A DNA stretch of 64,000 bases from assembly GCA_034435375.1 (NCBI GenBank), contig DAOTXR010000011.1:27898-91897 (forward strand). The letters run 5' to 3'. Below are positions 1 to 7,990 of this stretch, in pieces. The notes beneath the pieces are model-generated. The model made no database searches, had not been told where the DNA came from, and worked only from the letters and a program-made list of their open reading frames with translations. Origin of the DNA: DAOTXR01 sp034435375. GTDB taxonomy: Bacteria > Chloroflexota > Anaerolineae > Aggregatilineales > UBA3940. The translations under genes were made by a program, and so were the position numbers. Each line of letters opens with the position of its first letter. The first letter of the stretch is position 1.

Positions 1-413
1 GCCGGAACGCACGACGAGGCCATCACATACATGCTCATCGGGCCGTACTTGGCCTGTTCCAGCATGAAGCTGATGCCTTCCAACCCTAGCACGTTGGCGA
101 TCTCGTGGGGATCAGTGACGACTGAGGTCACCCCATGAGGGATCACTGCCTTGGCAAACTCGCGCGGCACACACATTGAGCTTTCAATATGCACATGCGC
201 ATCGATGAAGCCCGGCGCAACGTACCGGCCCTGAAGATCGATGACCTGTTCGGCCTCGTAGTTATCCCCTACACCAACGATCCGCGAATGCCGGATCGCG
301 ATGTCTGTCTGGTAGATTTCACCTGTAAAGACGTTGACCAGATTGGCATTCTTGAGCAACACCGCAGCAGGTTCGTTGCCGCGCGCCGCCCGGATCAGCT
401 TCTCCCGCTCCAT
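1..413 (-). CDS. ade: Adenine deaminase, N-terminal part (cut by window start)
   Basis: Hydrolyses adenine to hypoxanthine and ammonia in purine salvage or catabolism. The 137 visible codons start at ATG 413 and run off the window. The metal-binding motif DAHVHIESSM is followed by the family-typical segments VTDPHEIANVLG and SSCVPA, a combination that I recognise from Ade-type adenine deaminases. The start lies 16 nt downstream of the hydantoinase stop, so it is the third gene of a leftward operon with the hydantoinase and an 8-oxoguanine deaminase. A recognisable ribosome site is weak. The C-terminal two thirds, including other metal ligands, cannot be seen here. Family assignment is confident; substrate is from family knowledge. 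Confidence 0.88.
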   Translation of the reverse strand, partial: MEREKLIRAARGNEPAAVLLKNANLVNVFTGEIYQTDIAIRHSRIVGVGDNYEAEQVIDLQGRYVAPGFIDAHVHIESSMCVPREFAKAVIPHGVTSVVTDPHEIANVLGLEGISFMLEQAKYGPMSMYVMASSCVP

Positions 414-429
414 ATCTTAGCCTATAGCC

Positions 430-1815
430 TCATTCGTTCACAGGCCCCAGCGTGAATGGCGCACCAGGCACAAACCGCCCGCGGCCTGCTGCCCCTACGA
501 CCTTCCCATCACGGTAGATCACCTCACCCCGCGCGATTGTCGTGTGCACCTGACCCTTCACACGCATCCCCTCGTAGGGGCTATAGCCAGACAGAAAATG
601 CAGGTCTGCATGGTGAATCTCCCGCTCGCTCTGGGGGTCATACAGCACCAGGTCAGCATCGCTGCCAGGGCGCAGGAATCCCTTGCGAGGGGCCAGCCCA
701 AACAGTCGAGCTGGGTTCTCGCACAGCATCCGCACCAAATCTGTGATCTCGATACGCCCGGCGTCGACACCATAGGTGTAGACCAGCGGCAGCAGTGTCT
801 CGATTCCCGGCAACCCGCCCGGTGTCCTGGTGAACTCGGTGTGCTCACGCTTCTGGTCGAGCGTATAGTCGCAACTGTCGGTCGAGATGACGCTCACCGC
901 CCGCTTCGAGATCAGCTCCCACAGCTTGTCCGCCTCACCCACAGGCCGGATCGGCGGCTGGAGGATGTAGTGCTCTGGGTGTCCACTCAGGTATACACGC
1001 TCGTCCAGCAATAGGTACTGCGGGCAGGTTTCACACCATGCTGGCTGGCCGGCCCGCGCCGCTTGGTACACCAACTCCACCGACCGCCCTGTGGTGCAAT
1101 GGACGACATATATAGGCGCACCTGCCATATCAGCTAGGAACAGCACCCGATTGACCGCCTCGATCTCAGCTTCGCGCGGACGCGCCAGCGGATGAAAGCG
1201 CCACGCTGTCCGGCTGGTATTGACCAGGTGGGTGGTTGCCTCGGTCACCATCGAGTCATTCTCAGCATGGACCATCACCAAACCACCAATCTGCCGCGCC
1301 TGTTTTAAAAGGCGCAGCAGCGCCGCATCGTCCATATAGTAGTTGGGACGGTATGTAGTGTAAACCTTGAAGCTGGGCACCCCCAGGTCGATCAGCGTCC
1401 GAAGCGAAAGCTCCATCCCGATGGGGAACTCGGTGATCATGCAATGCAGGGCGTAATCGACGATAGCGTCGTGAACCTCATCGATCCGGTTCTGCACCGC
1501 TTGGCTGAAGGTCTGGCCAGGGAATTGGGTGGCGAAATCGATCACCGTGGTTACGCCGCCCGCTGCGGCAGTTTGCGTTCCCACCAGCCAGTTGTCGGCA
1601 GTTTTGTAGATGCCAGTGTCGAGCATGATATGGGTGTGTGCATCGATCACCCCCGGCAGTACCAGCAAGCCACTGGCCTCAATCACCACATCGTCAGGTC
1701 CGGCCTGGGCCTGGGCGACGATCCCCGCGATCTGCTCCCCCTCGATCACTATGTCGGCCACCACTGACCCTTCTGAGCTGACCAGCGTGCCCCCTGTGAT
1801 GACGGTTCGTGTCAT
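430..1815 (-). CDS. Dihydropyrimidinase / D-hydantoinase family amidohydrolase
   Basis: Zn-dependent cyclic amidohydrolase of 461 residues, expected to open hydantoin, dihydropyrimidine or related cyclic ureides. Visible motifs are DAHTHI near residue 60 (metal ligands), the lysine in FKVYTT near 150 that would be carbamylated, HAEN near 185, VHCTTG near 240 and the C-terminal PGGLPGIETLLPL. The catalytic segment reads STDSCDY where classic hydantoinases have a DHC-type sequence, so the Asp is kept but the next His is replaced; substrate may differ. ATG 1815 has an AGGAAG ribosome site and lies 24 nt after the upstream deaminase. Similar genes (hyuA) occur in selenium-dependent hydroxylase loci, which fits the neighbourhood. 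Exact substrate unknown. Confidence 0.85.
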   Translation of the reverse strand: MTRTVITGGTLVSSEGSVVADIVIEGEQIAGIVAQAQAGPDDVVIEASGLLVLPGVIDAHTHIMLDTGIYKTADNWLVGTQTAAAGGVTTVIDFATQFPGQTFSQAVQNRIDEVHDAIVDYALHCMITEFPIGMELSLRTLIDLGVPSFKVYTTYRPNYYMDDAALLRLLKQARQIGGLVMVHAENDSMVTEATTHLVNTSRTAWRFHPLARPREAEIEAVNRVLFLADMAGAPIYVVHCTTGRSVELVYQAARAGQPAWCETCPQYLLLDERVYLSGHPEHYILQPPIRPVGEADKLWELISKRAVSVISTDSCDYTLDQKREHTEFTRTPGGLPGIETLLPLVYTYGVDAGRIEITDLVRMLCENPARLFGLAPRKGFLRPGSDADLVLYDPQSEREIHHADLHFLSGYSPYEGMRVKGQVHTTIARGEVIYRDGKVVGAAGRGRFVPGAPFTLGPVNE

Positions 1816-1839
1816 GGTTCAGTTCTTCCTGAGATGCAC

Positions 1840-3213
1840 TCAATGGCGCGACCGAATCGGTTCATGGTTCACCATGGCGCGTGCGATCTGATTGTGGCGT
1901 TCGAGGATAGGGGGCAGGTCGACCGTTGTCAATTGACCTTCGTCAACAACAACCCTGCCGTTGATCATGGACCAATCTACGCCTACCGACGCGCAGAACA
2001 CCGTTGCCGCCGCCGGATCGTGCAGACCTCCGGCGTATTCCAGGCGGTCAAGTCTGATAGCGATCAGGTCGGCAACCTTGCCCGGCTCCAGTGCTCCGAT
2101 GTCATCGCGGCGCAGCACATGGGCGCCGCCCACAGTCGCCAGCTCCAGCGCTCCACGGGCGCTCATCGCCTGTGGGTCGCCGCTGACACGCTGAAGCAGC
2201 ATGGCCTGCCGTGCCTCGTTGAGCATGTGGCCCCCATCGTTGCTCGCTGATCCGTCCACCCCCAACCCGACAGGGGCATCTGCTGCCCGCAGCGCCCTGA
2301 CTGGCGCGATGCCAGAGGCCAGCCGCATGTTGCTGGTGGGGCAGTGAGCCACGCCTGTGCCAGTCTTTCCGAACAGCTCGACCTCACGCTGGTTCATATG
2401 AACACAGTGTGCGTGCCACACGTTCCCACCGATCCAGCCCAAGTCTTCCATATACTCCACTGGCCGCCTGCCGAATACTTCAAGGCAGAATGCCTCCTCG
2501 TCCAGTGTCTCGGCCAGGTGGGTATGCAATGTGACGCCATACTGCTTCGCCATCTGCGCCGACTCGCGCATCAGGTCAGCAGTAACTGAGAACGGTGAGC
2601 ATGGGGCTAGCACAACACGTAACATCGCGCCCGGCGCAGGGTCGTGATAAGCCTCGATCACCCGTCGGCAGTCGGCCAGGATAGCTTCCTCGTCCTCCAC
2701 CACGCGATCGGGAGGCAGACCGCCCTGGCTTTCCCCCAGGCTCATCGATCCTCGCGCTGCGTGAAAGCGCAACCCGATCTCCTGGGCAGCCCGGATTTCG
2801 TCGTCAAGCGTGGCATCGTTGGGATAGATGTACAGGTGGTCACTCGACGTAGTGCAGCCCGACAACATCAATTCGGCCATTGCCACCAACGCTGAAATGT
2901 ACACTGCCTCGCCTGTCAGGTTGGCCCAGATCGGGTATAGCGTCTTCAGCCAGTTGAACAGATTGGCATCCTGAGCAGCAGGCACCGCGCGTGTGAGCGT
3001 CTGGTACATATGATGGTGGGTGTTGATCAACCCTGGCAACACGACATGCCCGCTCAGGTCAATCACCTGCTCGGCCCGCTCTGGCAGATCGGCAGTGGGG
3101 CCAACCTGCTCAATCCAGTTGTTGCGGATGTACAGCCCTCCATCGGCAATCTCACGGCGCTGCCCATCCATGGTTACCAGGACATGCGCATGGCGCACAA
3201 GCGTTGTGGGCAT
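1840..3213 (-). CDS. 8-oxoguanine deaminase-like amidohydrolase (AtzB/TrzN group)
   Basis: Predicted cytosolic metal-dependent deaminase of 457 residues. Motifs in order: NTHHHMYQTLTR (metal ligands), HTHLAET, HAHCVH, HCPTSNMRLASG and GLGVDGSASND with the metal-binding Asp. The extended HHHMYQTLTRAVPAAQDANL-type segment resembles characterised 8-oxoguanine deaminases, which give urate plus ammonia. The start is taken at ATG 3213 because AAGGTG sits just upstream and residues then match the family N-terminus; an in-frame start at 3330 would add 39 residues of non-conserved hydrophobic sequence that overlaps the folD terminator. First gene of the operon with hydantoinase and adenine deaminase. 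A hydroxyatrazine ethylaminohydrolase-like activity is the alternative. Confidence 0.83.
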   Translation of the reverse strand: MPTTLVRHAHVLVTMDGQRREIADGGLYIRNNWIEQVGPTADLPERAEQVIDLSGHVVLPGLINTHHHMYQTLTRAVPAAQDANLFNWLKTLYPIWANLTGEAVYISALVAMAELMLSGCTTSSDHLYIYPNDATLDDEIRAAQEIGLRFHAARGSMSLGESQGGLPPDRVVEDEEAILADCRRVIEAYHDPAPGAMLRVVLAPCSPFSVTADLMRESAQMAKQYGVTLHTHLAETLDEEAFCLEVFGRRPVEYMEDLGWIGGNVWHAHCVHMNQREVELFGKTGTGVAHCPTSNMRLASGIAPVRALRAADAPVGLGVDGSASNDGGHMLNEARQAMLLQRVSGDPQAMSARGALELATVGGAHVLRRDDIGALEPGKVADLIAIRLDRLEYAGGLHDPAAATVFCASVGVDWSMINGRVVVDEGQLTTVDLPPILERHNQIARAMVNHEPIRSRH

Positions 3214-3238
3214 AAATTGCACCTTTTTGAGTGTTTTT

Positions 3239-3267
3239 AGTGTAATATGGTTCAAGGCTCCTGACAA
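3239..3267 (-). promoter_or_regulatory. Candidate sigma70-type promoter of the deaminase operon
   Basis: On the minus strand TTGTCA (3262-3267) is separated by 17 nt from TACACT (3239-3244). The start codon at 3213 follows after 25 nt. It lies between the folD terminator and the deaminase gene, where a promoter is required. Confidence 0.45.
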
Positions 3268-3280
3268 CAGAAACAAAGAC

Positions 3281-3313
3281 AAAAATGCCAGCATCCCCGG
3301 CGAGATGCTGGCA
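3281..3313 (-). terminator. Rho-independent terminator of folD
   Basis: Perfect 10-bp stem TGCCAGCATC/GATGCTGGCA with an 8-nt loop, followed on the minus strand by TTTTT. It starts 18 nt after the folD stop and separates folD from the deaminase operon. Confidence 0.85.
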
Positions 3314-3330
3314 AGATTGCCGCTGAGCAT

Positions 3331-4239
3331 TCAGACCTTGACGCCTTTGGCGACGGCCATTTCGGCGGCGTGCATGGTGTTCTGAAGCAGCATGGCGATG
3401 GTCATCGGGCCAACGCCGCCCGGTACCGGTGTGATCAACGCCACACGCTCCTTGGCCACCTCAAACTCGAAATCGCCCTTCCATGCATAGCCCTTAGGCG
3501 CTGATGGGTCCTCCACCTTCACGGTGGCAACGTCGATGCACACGGCGCCTTCCTTAAACCACTCCCCCTTGATCATCTCCGGCTGGCCCATAGCCCCGAT
3601 CACGATGTCCGCTCGTTGGACAATGGAGGGAATATCCTTGGTGCGACTGTGGACCACCGTTACCGTGGCATTGGCGTGGATCAGCAGCAGCGCCATCGGC
3701 ATCCCAACGATATTACTGCGCCCGCACACCACTGCATTGGAGCCTTCAATTTTGAACCCCGGCACTAGCTTCTCAGCTTCACGCAGCAGCACCATACACC
3801 CATAAGGCGTGGCAGGGATGAACAACGGTTCGCGGCCCTTCATCGCCAACCGGCCAATGTTGATTGGATGGAAACCATCCACGTCCTTCTGAAGACTGAT
3901 CGTCTGGAGGACTGCATCGTCGTCCAGGTGCTTGGGTAGCGGCAGTTGGACCAGGATGCCGTGCACCTTCGGATCGGCGTTCAGGTCCCGGATGACCTTC
4001 TCCAGCTCCTCTTGCGAGATGTCACCAGGCAACTCGTAGCCAAACGACTGGATGCCTACCTCAGCGCAGCGATTGCGCTTCATCTTGACGTACATTTGAG
4101 AAGCAGGATTCTCGCCAACAAGGACGGCGGCCAGGCCGGGCGTCACGCCGTGCTCTTCTTTCATCTTCACAACTTTGTCAGCGACTTCCTGCTGGATGCG
4201 GCTGGCAACGACTTTGCCATCCAGGATAATGGCGGTCAC
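3331..4239 (-). CDS. folD: Bifunctional methylenetetrahydrofolate dehydrogenase / cyclohydrolase FolD
   Basis: Interconverts 5,10-methylene-THF, methenyl-THF and 10-formyl-THF with NADP. At 302 residues it has the usual length. It shows the N-terminal VGENPASQMYVKMK segment with the catalytic Lys region, QLPLPKHLD, KDVDGFHP, the dinucleotide-binding VVCGRSNIVGMP and the C-terminal PVPGGVGPMT. GTG 4239 is chosen as start because GGAGGT lies 6 nt upstream and the protein then begins VTAIILDGK as in homologues; an upstream ATG at 4302 adds 21 unconserved residues. Single-gene unit: its own terminator follows, and pyrC diverges upstream. 10-formyl-THF supply suits the purine theme of the neighbourhood, though folD is a housekeeping gene. 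Confidence 0.95.
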   Translation of the reverse strand: MTAIILDGKVVASRIQQEVADKVVKMKEEHGVTPGLAAVLVGENPASQMYVKMKRNRCAEVGIQSFGYELPGDISQEELEKVIRDLNADPKVHGILVQLPLPKHLDDDAVLQTISLQKDVDGFHPINIGRLAMKGREPLFIPATPYGCMVLLREAEKLVPGFKIEGSNAVVCGRSNIVGMPMALLLIHANATVTVVHSRTKDIPSIVQRADIVIGAMGQPEMIKGEWFKEGAVCIDVATVKVEDPSAPKGYAWKGDFEFEVAKERVALITPVPGGVGPMTIAMLLQNTMHAAEMAVAKGVKV

Positions 4240-4378
4240 CGGCGTACCTCCCTTGGGTATGAATGTGAGGATATCTGTGTCCCCCAGCATAGCACATCCC
4301 ATATGCTACCCTATAGTGGCGAATGTCACGATTCAACCCCGCCAACGGTCCGATCAACGCGCCAGGTATCTCACTCCA

Positions 4379-4408
4379 TTGCCTTTACGCCCGTTCCGTG
4401 AGTATACT
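4379..4408 (+). promoter_or_regulatory. Candidate promoter of pyrC, near-leaderless
   Basis: TTGCCT (4379-4384), 18-nt spacer, TATACT (4403-4408). The pyrC ATG begins only 8 nt after the -10 box, so transcription would begin at or next to the start codon. No Shine-Dalgarno sequence precedes the ATG, which is consistent with a leaderless mRNA. Confidence 0.5.
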
Positions 4409-4416
4409 GTGGCTCC

Positions 4417-5718
4417 ATGAGCACTCGGCAGGTCCTGCTTCGAGGGGGTGATGTGGTCACGCCGGGCGGCGTGCGGCAACTCGACATCCTGATCGAGGGT
4501 GAGCGTATTGCCGCTGTCGGCCCCCACCTGGCTACAGACACATCCAGCGCCATCCAGGTCGATATCGGCGGACTGACCGTTCTCCCCGGCCTGATCGATG
4601 TGCACGTCCACCTGCGTGAGCCTGGAGGCGAGCACAAGGAAGACTTCTACACCGGCACCTGCGCGGCCCTGGCTGGTGGTGTGACCACCGTGTGCGCCAT
4701 GCCTAATACTACTCCTCCTATCACCACCCGCGCCGCCTTCAACGATGCGCTGACGCGGGCTGCCGCCCGCGCCGTGTGTGACTACGGATTATATGTGGGC
4801 GCGACACCCGACAACGCCAGCGAAGCTGCTGCGCTCAGCCGCCAAGCTGTTGGGTTGAAGATGTACATTGGTTCTAGCACTGGCACTCTGCTCGTTGACC
4901 AATTCGCAGCCCAGATCGCCCATTTCGAGCAATATCCCAGAGATCGCATCATCGCCGTGCACGCCGAAGATGAGGCCGCCGTGCAACACTACGCCGCACG
5001 TGGGCAGCACCGCCCGCCCATCTGCGCTGCGCTGGCGACCGCTCACGTTCTGGCGCTCGCCCAGCATACGGGTCGGCGGCTGCACATTTGCCACGTCTCG
5101 ACTGGCTATGAGCTAGACTTGATCGCTGACGCCCGGCGGCGCGGTCTGGACGTGACGTGTGAGGTCACCCCCCATCATCTGTTCATGACAACCGACGACC
5201 AGCAGCGCCTTGGGCCACTGTCGAAGGTTAATCCGCCAGTGCGCGACGCGGAGGAGGTCATGGCCCTGTGGGCGCGTCGCGAGGTGATCGACCTGGTAGC
5301 CACCGATCACGCACCACATACGCTTGGAGAGAAACACAGCAGTTCGCCGCCTTCCGGCATGCCTGGCCTTGAAACAGCGCTCCCGCTCTTGCTAACCGCC
5401 TTTCACGAAGGGCGACTATCATTGCCTGACATCGCCCGTTGGACCTCAGTCCGTCCCGCGCAGGTCTTCGGGTTCCGTCGTAAAGGACGCATTGCCGTAG
5501 GCTGCGACGGCGACTTAACATTGGTCGACCTCGGTGCTGAATGGACGCTGGGCCAGGCTGGGCTATACACCCGTTGCGGTTGGACTCCCTTCGCAGGGCG
5601 AACCGTGCGTGGTCGCGTCGAACGGGTATACTTGCGAGGGCAGCAGGTGTTCTCCGAGGGCTGTGTGCTCGCCGAACCCGGTTTCGGGCAGGGTGTTTTT
5701 TCTGATGATCCAAGCTGA
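4417..5718 (+). CDS. pyrC: Dihydroorotase (PyrC, class I type)
   Basis: Cyclises carbamoyl-aspartate to dihydroorotate in de novo pyrimidine synthesis. The 433-residue protein carries DVHVHLREPG (two metal His), GLKMYIGSSTG (bridging Lys region), VHAEDE, ICHVSTG, VTPHHLFMT and ATDHAPHTLGEK with the catalytic Asp. The length is normal for the bacterial class I enzyme. The start at ATG 4417 is supported by the conserved amidohydrolase N-terminus and by the promoter directly upstream. The reductase-like flavoprotein gene begins on the next base after the stop, so the two are probably cotranscribed. No other pyr gene is adjacent except pyrG 32 kb away. An allantoinase or hydantoinase is the alternative, but REPG and DHAPHT favour dihydroorotase. 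Confidence 0.9.
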   Translation: MSTRQVLLRGGDVVTPGGVRQLDILIEGERIAAVGPHLATDTSSAIQVDIGGLTVLPGLIDVHVHLREPGGEHKEDFYTGTCAALAGGVTTVCAMPNTTPPITTRAAFNDALTRAAARAVCDYGLYVGATPDNASEAAALSRQAVGLKMYIGSSTGTLLVDQFAAQIAHFEQYPRDRIIAVHAEDEAAVQHYAARGQHRPPICAALATAHVLALAQHTGRRLHICHVSTGYELDLIADARRRGLDVTCEVTPHHLFMTTDDQQRLGPLSKVNPPVRDAEEVMALWARREVIDLVATDHAPHTLGEKHSSSPPSGMPGLETALPLLLTAFHEGRLSLPDIARWTSVRPAQVFGFRRKGRIAVGCDGDLTLVDLGAEWTLGQAGLYTRCGWTPFAGRTVRGRVERVYLRGQQVFSEGCVLAEPGFGQGVFSDDPS

Positions 5719-7032
5719 ATGCGCCGTCTTCTTGCTATGGCCCTATCCAAACTCCAACCAGAAATTCTCGTGATCGGAGCTGGTCCAGCTGGCTCGGCAG
5801 CAGCCTGGGCGCTGGCGCAGGCCGGGCACGATGTGCTACTGGTCGACCAGGCCCAGTTTCCACGCGACAAGACCTGCGGCGACGGTCTGACCCCCATGGC
5901 TGTGAAGAAGCTGGACGAGATGGGGGTGCTCTCTCAAGTCGAGTCTGCGGGCGCTGTACGCATCGACACTGTGCGCCTCACCAGCCCATTTGGCATAACA
6001 ACAACCGCGCCCTTTGCTGCTCATCAGCCCGATCACCCTTACGCTCTGGTTCTGCCTCGTTTCACGTTTGACGATATCATGCGACAACACGCCGTGAACG
6101 GCGGGGCTGAGTATGTGGGCCAAGTGCGCGTTGAACACATCGTCCGCGACGGCGACCATATTGTGGCGGTCAAGGCCATCAGTTCAGCCGGACCACTGGA
6201 GTTCAGACCAGGCCAGGTCGTGATCGCCACCGGCGCAAACATGGGGCTGCTTGTTCGCGAAGGCTTTATCCGGCACAGACCACGCCTCATCCGAGCCTCG
6301 CGGGCCTACTACATCCATACCTCAGCAGGCCATCGTCTTTACGACTTCTTCTTCGATCTGGAGCTGCTGCCGGGCTATGGTTGGATCTTTCCTACAGGCG
6401 ATGGGAAGGCCAACGTTGGCATCGGTGTCCTGCCGGTCTTCTGGTCTACCCATAGACCGCCTCGCGCTCTGCTGGACGAATTTGTGCAGCGCCGCTTACG
6501 AGACGGCACTCTCAGCAGCGCCGAGCGCCACGGGCCAGTCAAAGGCTATCCACTCCGGATCGACTTTCCGGCCCAGCGCGTCGCGGGCAAGAATTGGGTG
6601 ACCGTCGGTGAGGCAGCCGGGCTGGTTAACCCCGTCTCGGGCGAGGGCATCGATTTGGCTCTGGAAAGCGGCCTGCTCGCAGCTCGAATCCTGCACAGCG
6701 ACATCCAGGCTGGGCGGCCCGATCACATCGCCTACCAACGTGAGCTGTGGGACCGCTTCGGGCCTATGTTCACAGGCGTGCGGGTACTGCGCGACATCAT
6801 GATCTTGCCCTTCTTTGCGGATTACACATTCTGGTTGATGCGCCAGCACCGCCATCTAGCTCGTACCGCAATGGGTATCGTGCAGGGAATGACACCGCCA
6901 CAGGACATCTTCCATCCATTGTTCATTCTGCAGTTCTTCACACCGATCTCACCGCACCTGATCAGCAGTGAGATCAAGAAGCTGCGCCGCAACGGCAGGC
7001 CAACATGGCAGAACCCTCCATCTCAATCCTGA
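5719..7032 (+). CDS. Geranylgeranyl reductase family FAD-dependent oxidoreductase
   Basis: Predicted FAD enzyme that saturates isoprenoid chains or related lipids. The N-terminus has the Rossmann motif VIGAGPAGSAAAWALAQAG and the family signature FPRDKTCGDGLTPMAV around residues 50-65. A mid-protein VGEAAGLVNPVSGEGIDLA matches the second FAD-binding motif. The 437-residue length is usual. ATG 5719 abuts the pyrC stop; ATG 5737 (residue 7) is an alternative start. The downstream glycosyltransferase overlaps its 3' end by 28 nt, implying translational coupling. Substrate could be menaquinone side chains or membrane lipid precursors; nothing in the sequence decides this. Confidence 0.82.
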   Translation: MRRLLAMALSKLQPEILVIGAGPAGSAAAWALAQAGHDVLLVDQAQFPRDKTCGDGLTPMAVKKLDEMGVLSQVESAGAVRIDTVRLTSPFGITTTAPFAAHQPDHPYALVLPRFTFDDIMRQHAVNGGAEYVGQVRVEHIVRDGDHIVAVKAISSAGPLEFRPGQVVIATGANMGLLVREGFIRHRPRLIRASRAYYIHTSAGHRLYDFFFDLELLPGYGWIFPTGDGKANVGIGVLPVFWSTHRPPRALLDEFVQRRLRDGTLSSAERHGPVKGYPLRIDFPAQRVAGKNWVTVGEAAGLVNPVSGEGIDLALESGLLAARILHSDIQAGRPDHIAYQRELWDRFGPMFTGVRVLRDIMILPFFADYTFWLMRQHRHLARTAMGIVQGMTPPQDIFHPLFILQFFTPISPHLISSEIKKLRRNGRPTWQNPPSQS

Positions 7033-7886
7033 TCACCGCGCACCATGAAGCGGCGACGATAGGGCAGGCACTCGAAGCGCTGCTGCCGCAGTCAGGCGGA
7101 GCCGAGATTCTGGTGGTCTGCCCTGACGACGAAACGGCTCAGGCTGCCGGGGCCTATCCAGGCGTCACGGTGCTGCGCGACCCTGGTCGGGGCAAACCGA
7201 CCGCTTTGAACCTGGGTCTGGCCCATGCCGCCGGTCAGCTTGTCGTGATGACGGATGGCGACGTGCTCGTCGGGCCAGGTGCGCTCAGTGCATTGCTGGC
7301 TCCGTTGGCCGATCCCGCTGTAGGGGCTGTGAGTGGCCGTCCTGTCTCGACCAGCCCGCGCAGCACGATGCTGGGTTACTGGTCGCACCTGCTCACCGAC
7401 GCTGGGGCACACGCTGAGCGCCTGAAACGCGATGCCGCTGGGCAGTTTTTTGTCTGCTCCGGCTACCTGTATGCCATCCGCGCCGGGCTGATCGACCATG
7501 TTCCAGAGGATGCACTGGCCGAAGATGCTGTGGTCTCCCACCTGATCGGCCAGCAGGGCCGACGGATCCGCTACGCGCCGGAGGCCCAAGTCCTGGTCAA
7601 GTACCCCACTACTTATCGCGACTGGTTGAAGCAGCGAGTGCGCAGCGCGGGCGGCTATGCCCAACCAATCATCGCCCGCTCACCGCTGCGTATGCGCAGT
7701 TTCTGGCACGAGATCGTAGCCGGAACTGGGCGTGCGCTGCGTTACCCACGTACATTGCGCGAGTTCTTCTGGACACTGGTGTTGTTCGCTGCCCGTCTTC
7801 ACCTGTGGTTGTTGATCTTCTGGCGGGTGCAGGTTCTACGGCAACCGCTTAGCAAGCTGTGGCAACGTGTCGAGAGCACCAAGTAA
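7005..7886 (+). CDS. GT2 family glycosyltransferase with C-terminal membrane segment
   Basis: Glycosyltransferase of 293 residues with a GT-A fold. It has SILITAHHEAATIG at the N-terminus, the nucleotide-sugar DxD-type motif VMTDGDVLV near residue 85, EDAVVSHLI near 170 (catalytic acidic region) and KQRVRSAGGY near 210, a degenerate Q/R-x-R-W-like motif of processive synthases. Residues 245-275 are hydrophobic and likely membrane-embedded. It overlaps the preceding flavoprotein gene by 28 nt, so a shared role in a lipid-linked or membrane glycoconjugate is possible. Acceptor and donor are unknown. Confidence 0.8.
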   Translation: MAEPSISILITAHHEAATIGQALEALLPQSGGAEILVVCPDDETAQAAGAYPGVTVLRDPGRGKPTALNLGLAHAAGQLVVMTDGDVLVGPGALSALLAPLADPAVGAVSGRPVSTSPRSTMLGYWSHLLTDAGAHAERLKRDAAGQFFVCSGYLYAIRAGLIDHVPEDALAEDAVVSHLIGQQGRRIRYAPEAQVLVKYPTTYRDWLKQRVRSAGGYAQPIIARSPLRMRSFWHEIVAGTGRALRYPRTLREFFWTLVLFAARLHLWLLIFWRVQVLRQPLSKLWQRVESTK

Positions 7887-7897
7887 CCCACGCTGAC

Positions 7898-7926
7898 TTA
7901 GCACCTCACACAGAGCGGTGTATAAT
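7898..7926 (+). promoter_or_regulatory. Candidate promoter of the epimerase gene
   Basis: TTAGCA (7898-7903), 17-nt spacer and a perfect TATAAT (7921-7926), 64 nt before the ATG at 7991. The preceding gene ends at 7886. Confidence 0.55.
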
Positions 7927-7990
7927 CGGCAGCTATCTGGTCTGAATGGACTCGGGACGGCCTTGCCTGACAACGTAACGGAGAGATTCC

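Noticed and set aside
3214..3330. N-terminal extension of the 8-oxoguanine deaminase
   Set aside because: It overlaps the folD terminator and the candidate promoter; family N-terminus starts at 3213.
3946..4401. Long plus-strand open frame opposite folD
   Set aside because: It is antisense to a clear folD gene, has no family motif and no ribosome site; open frames like this are common in GC-rich DNA.
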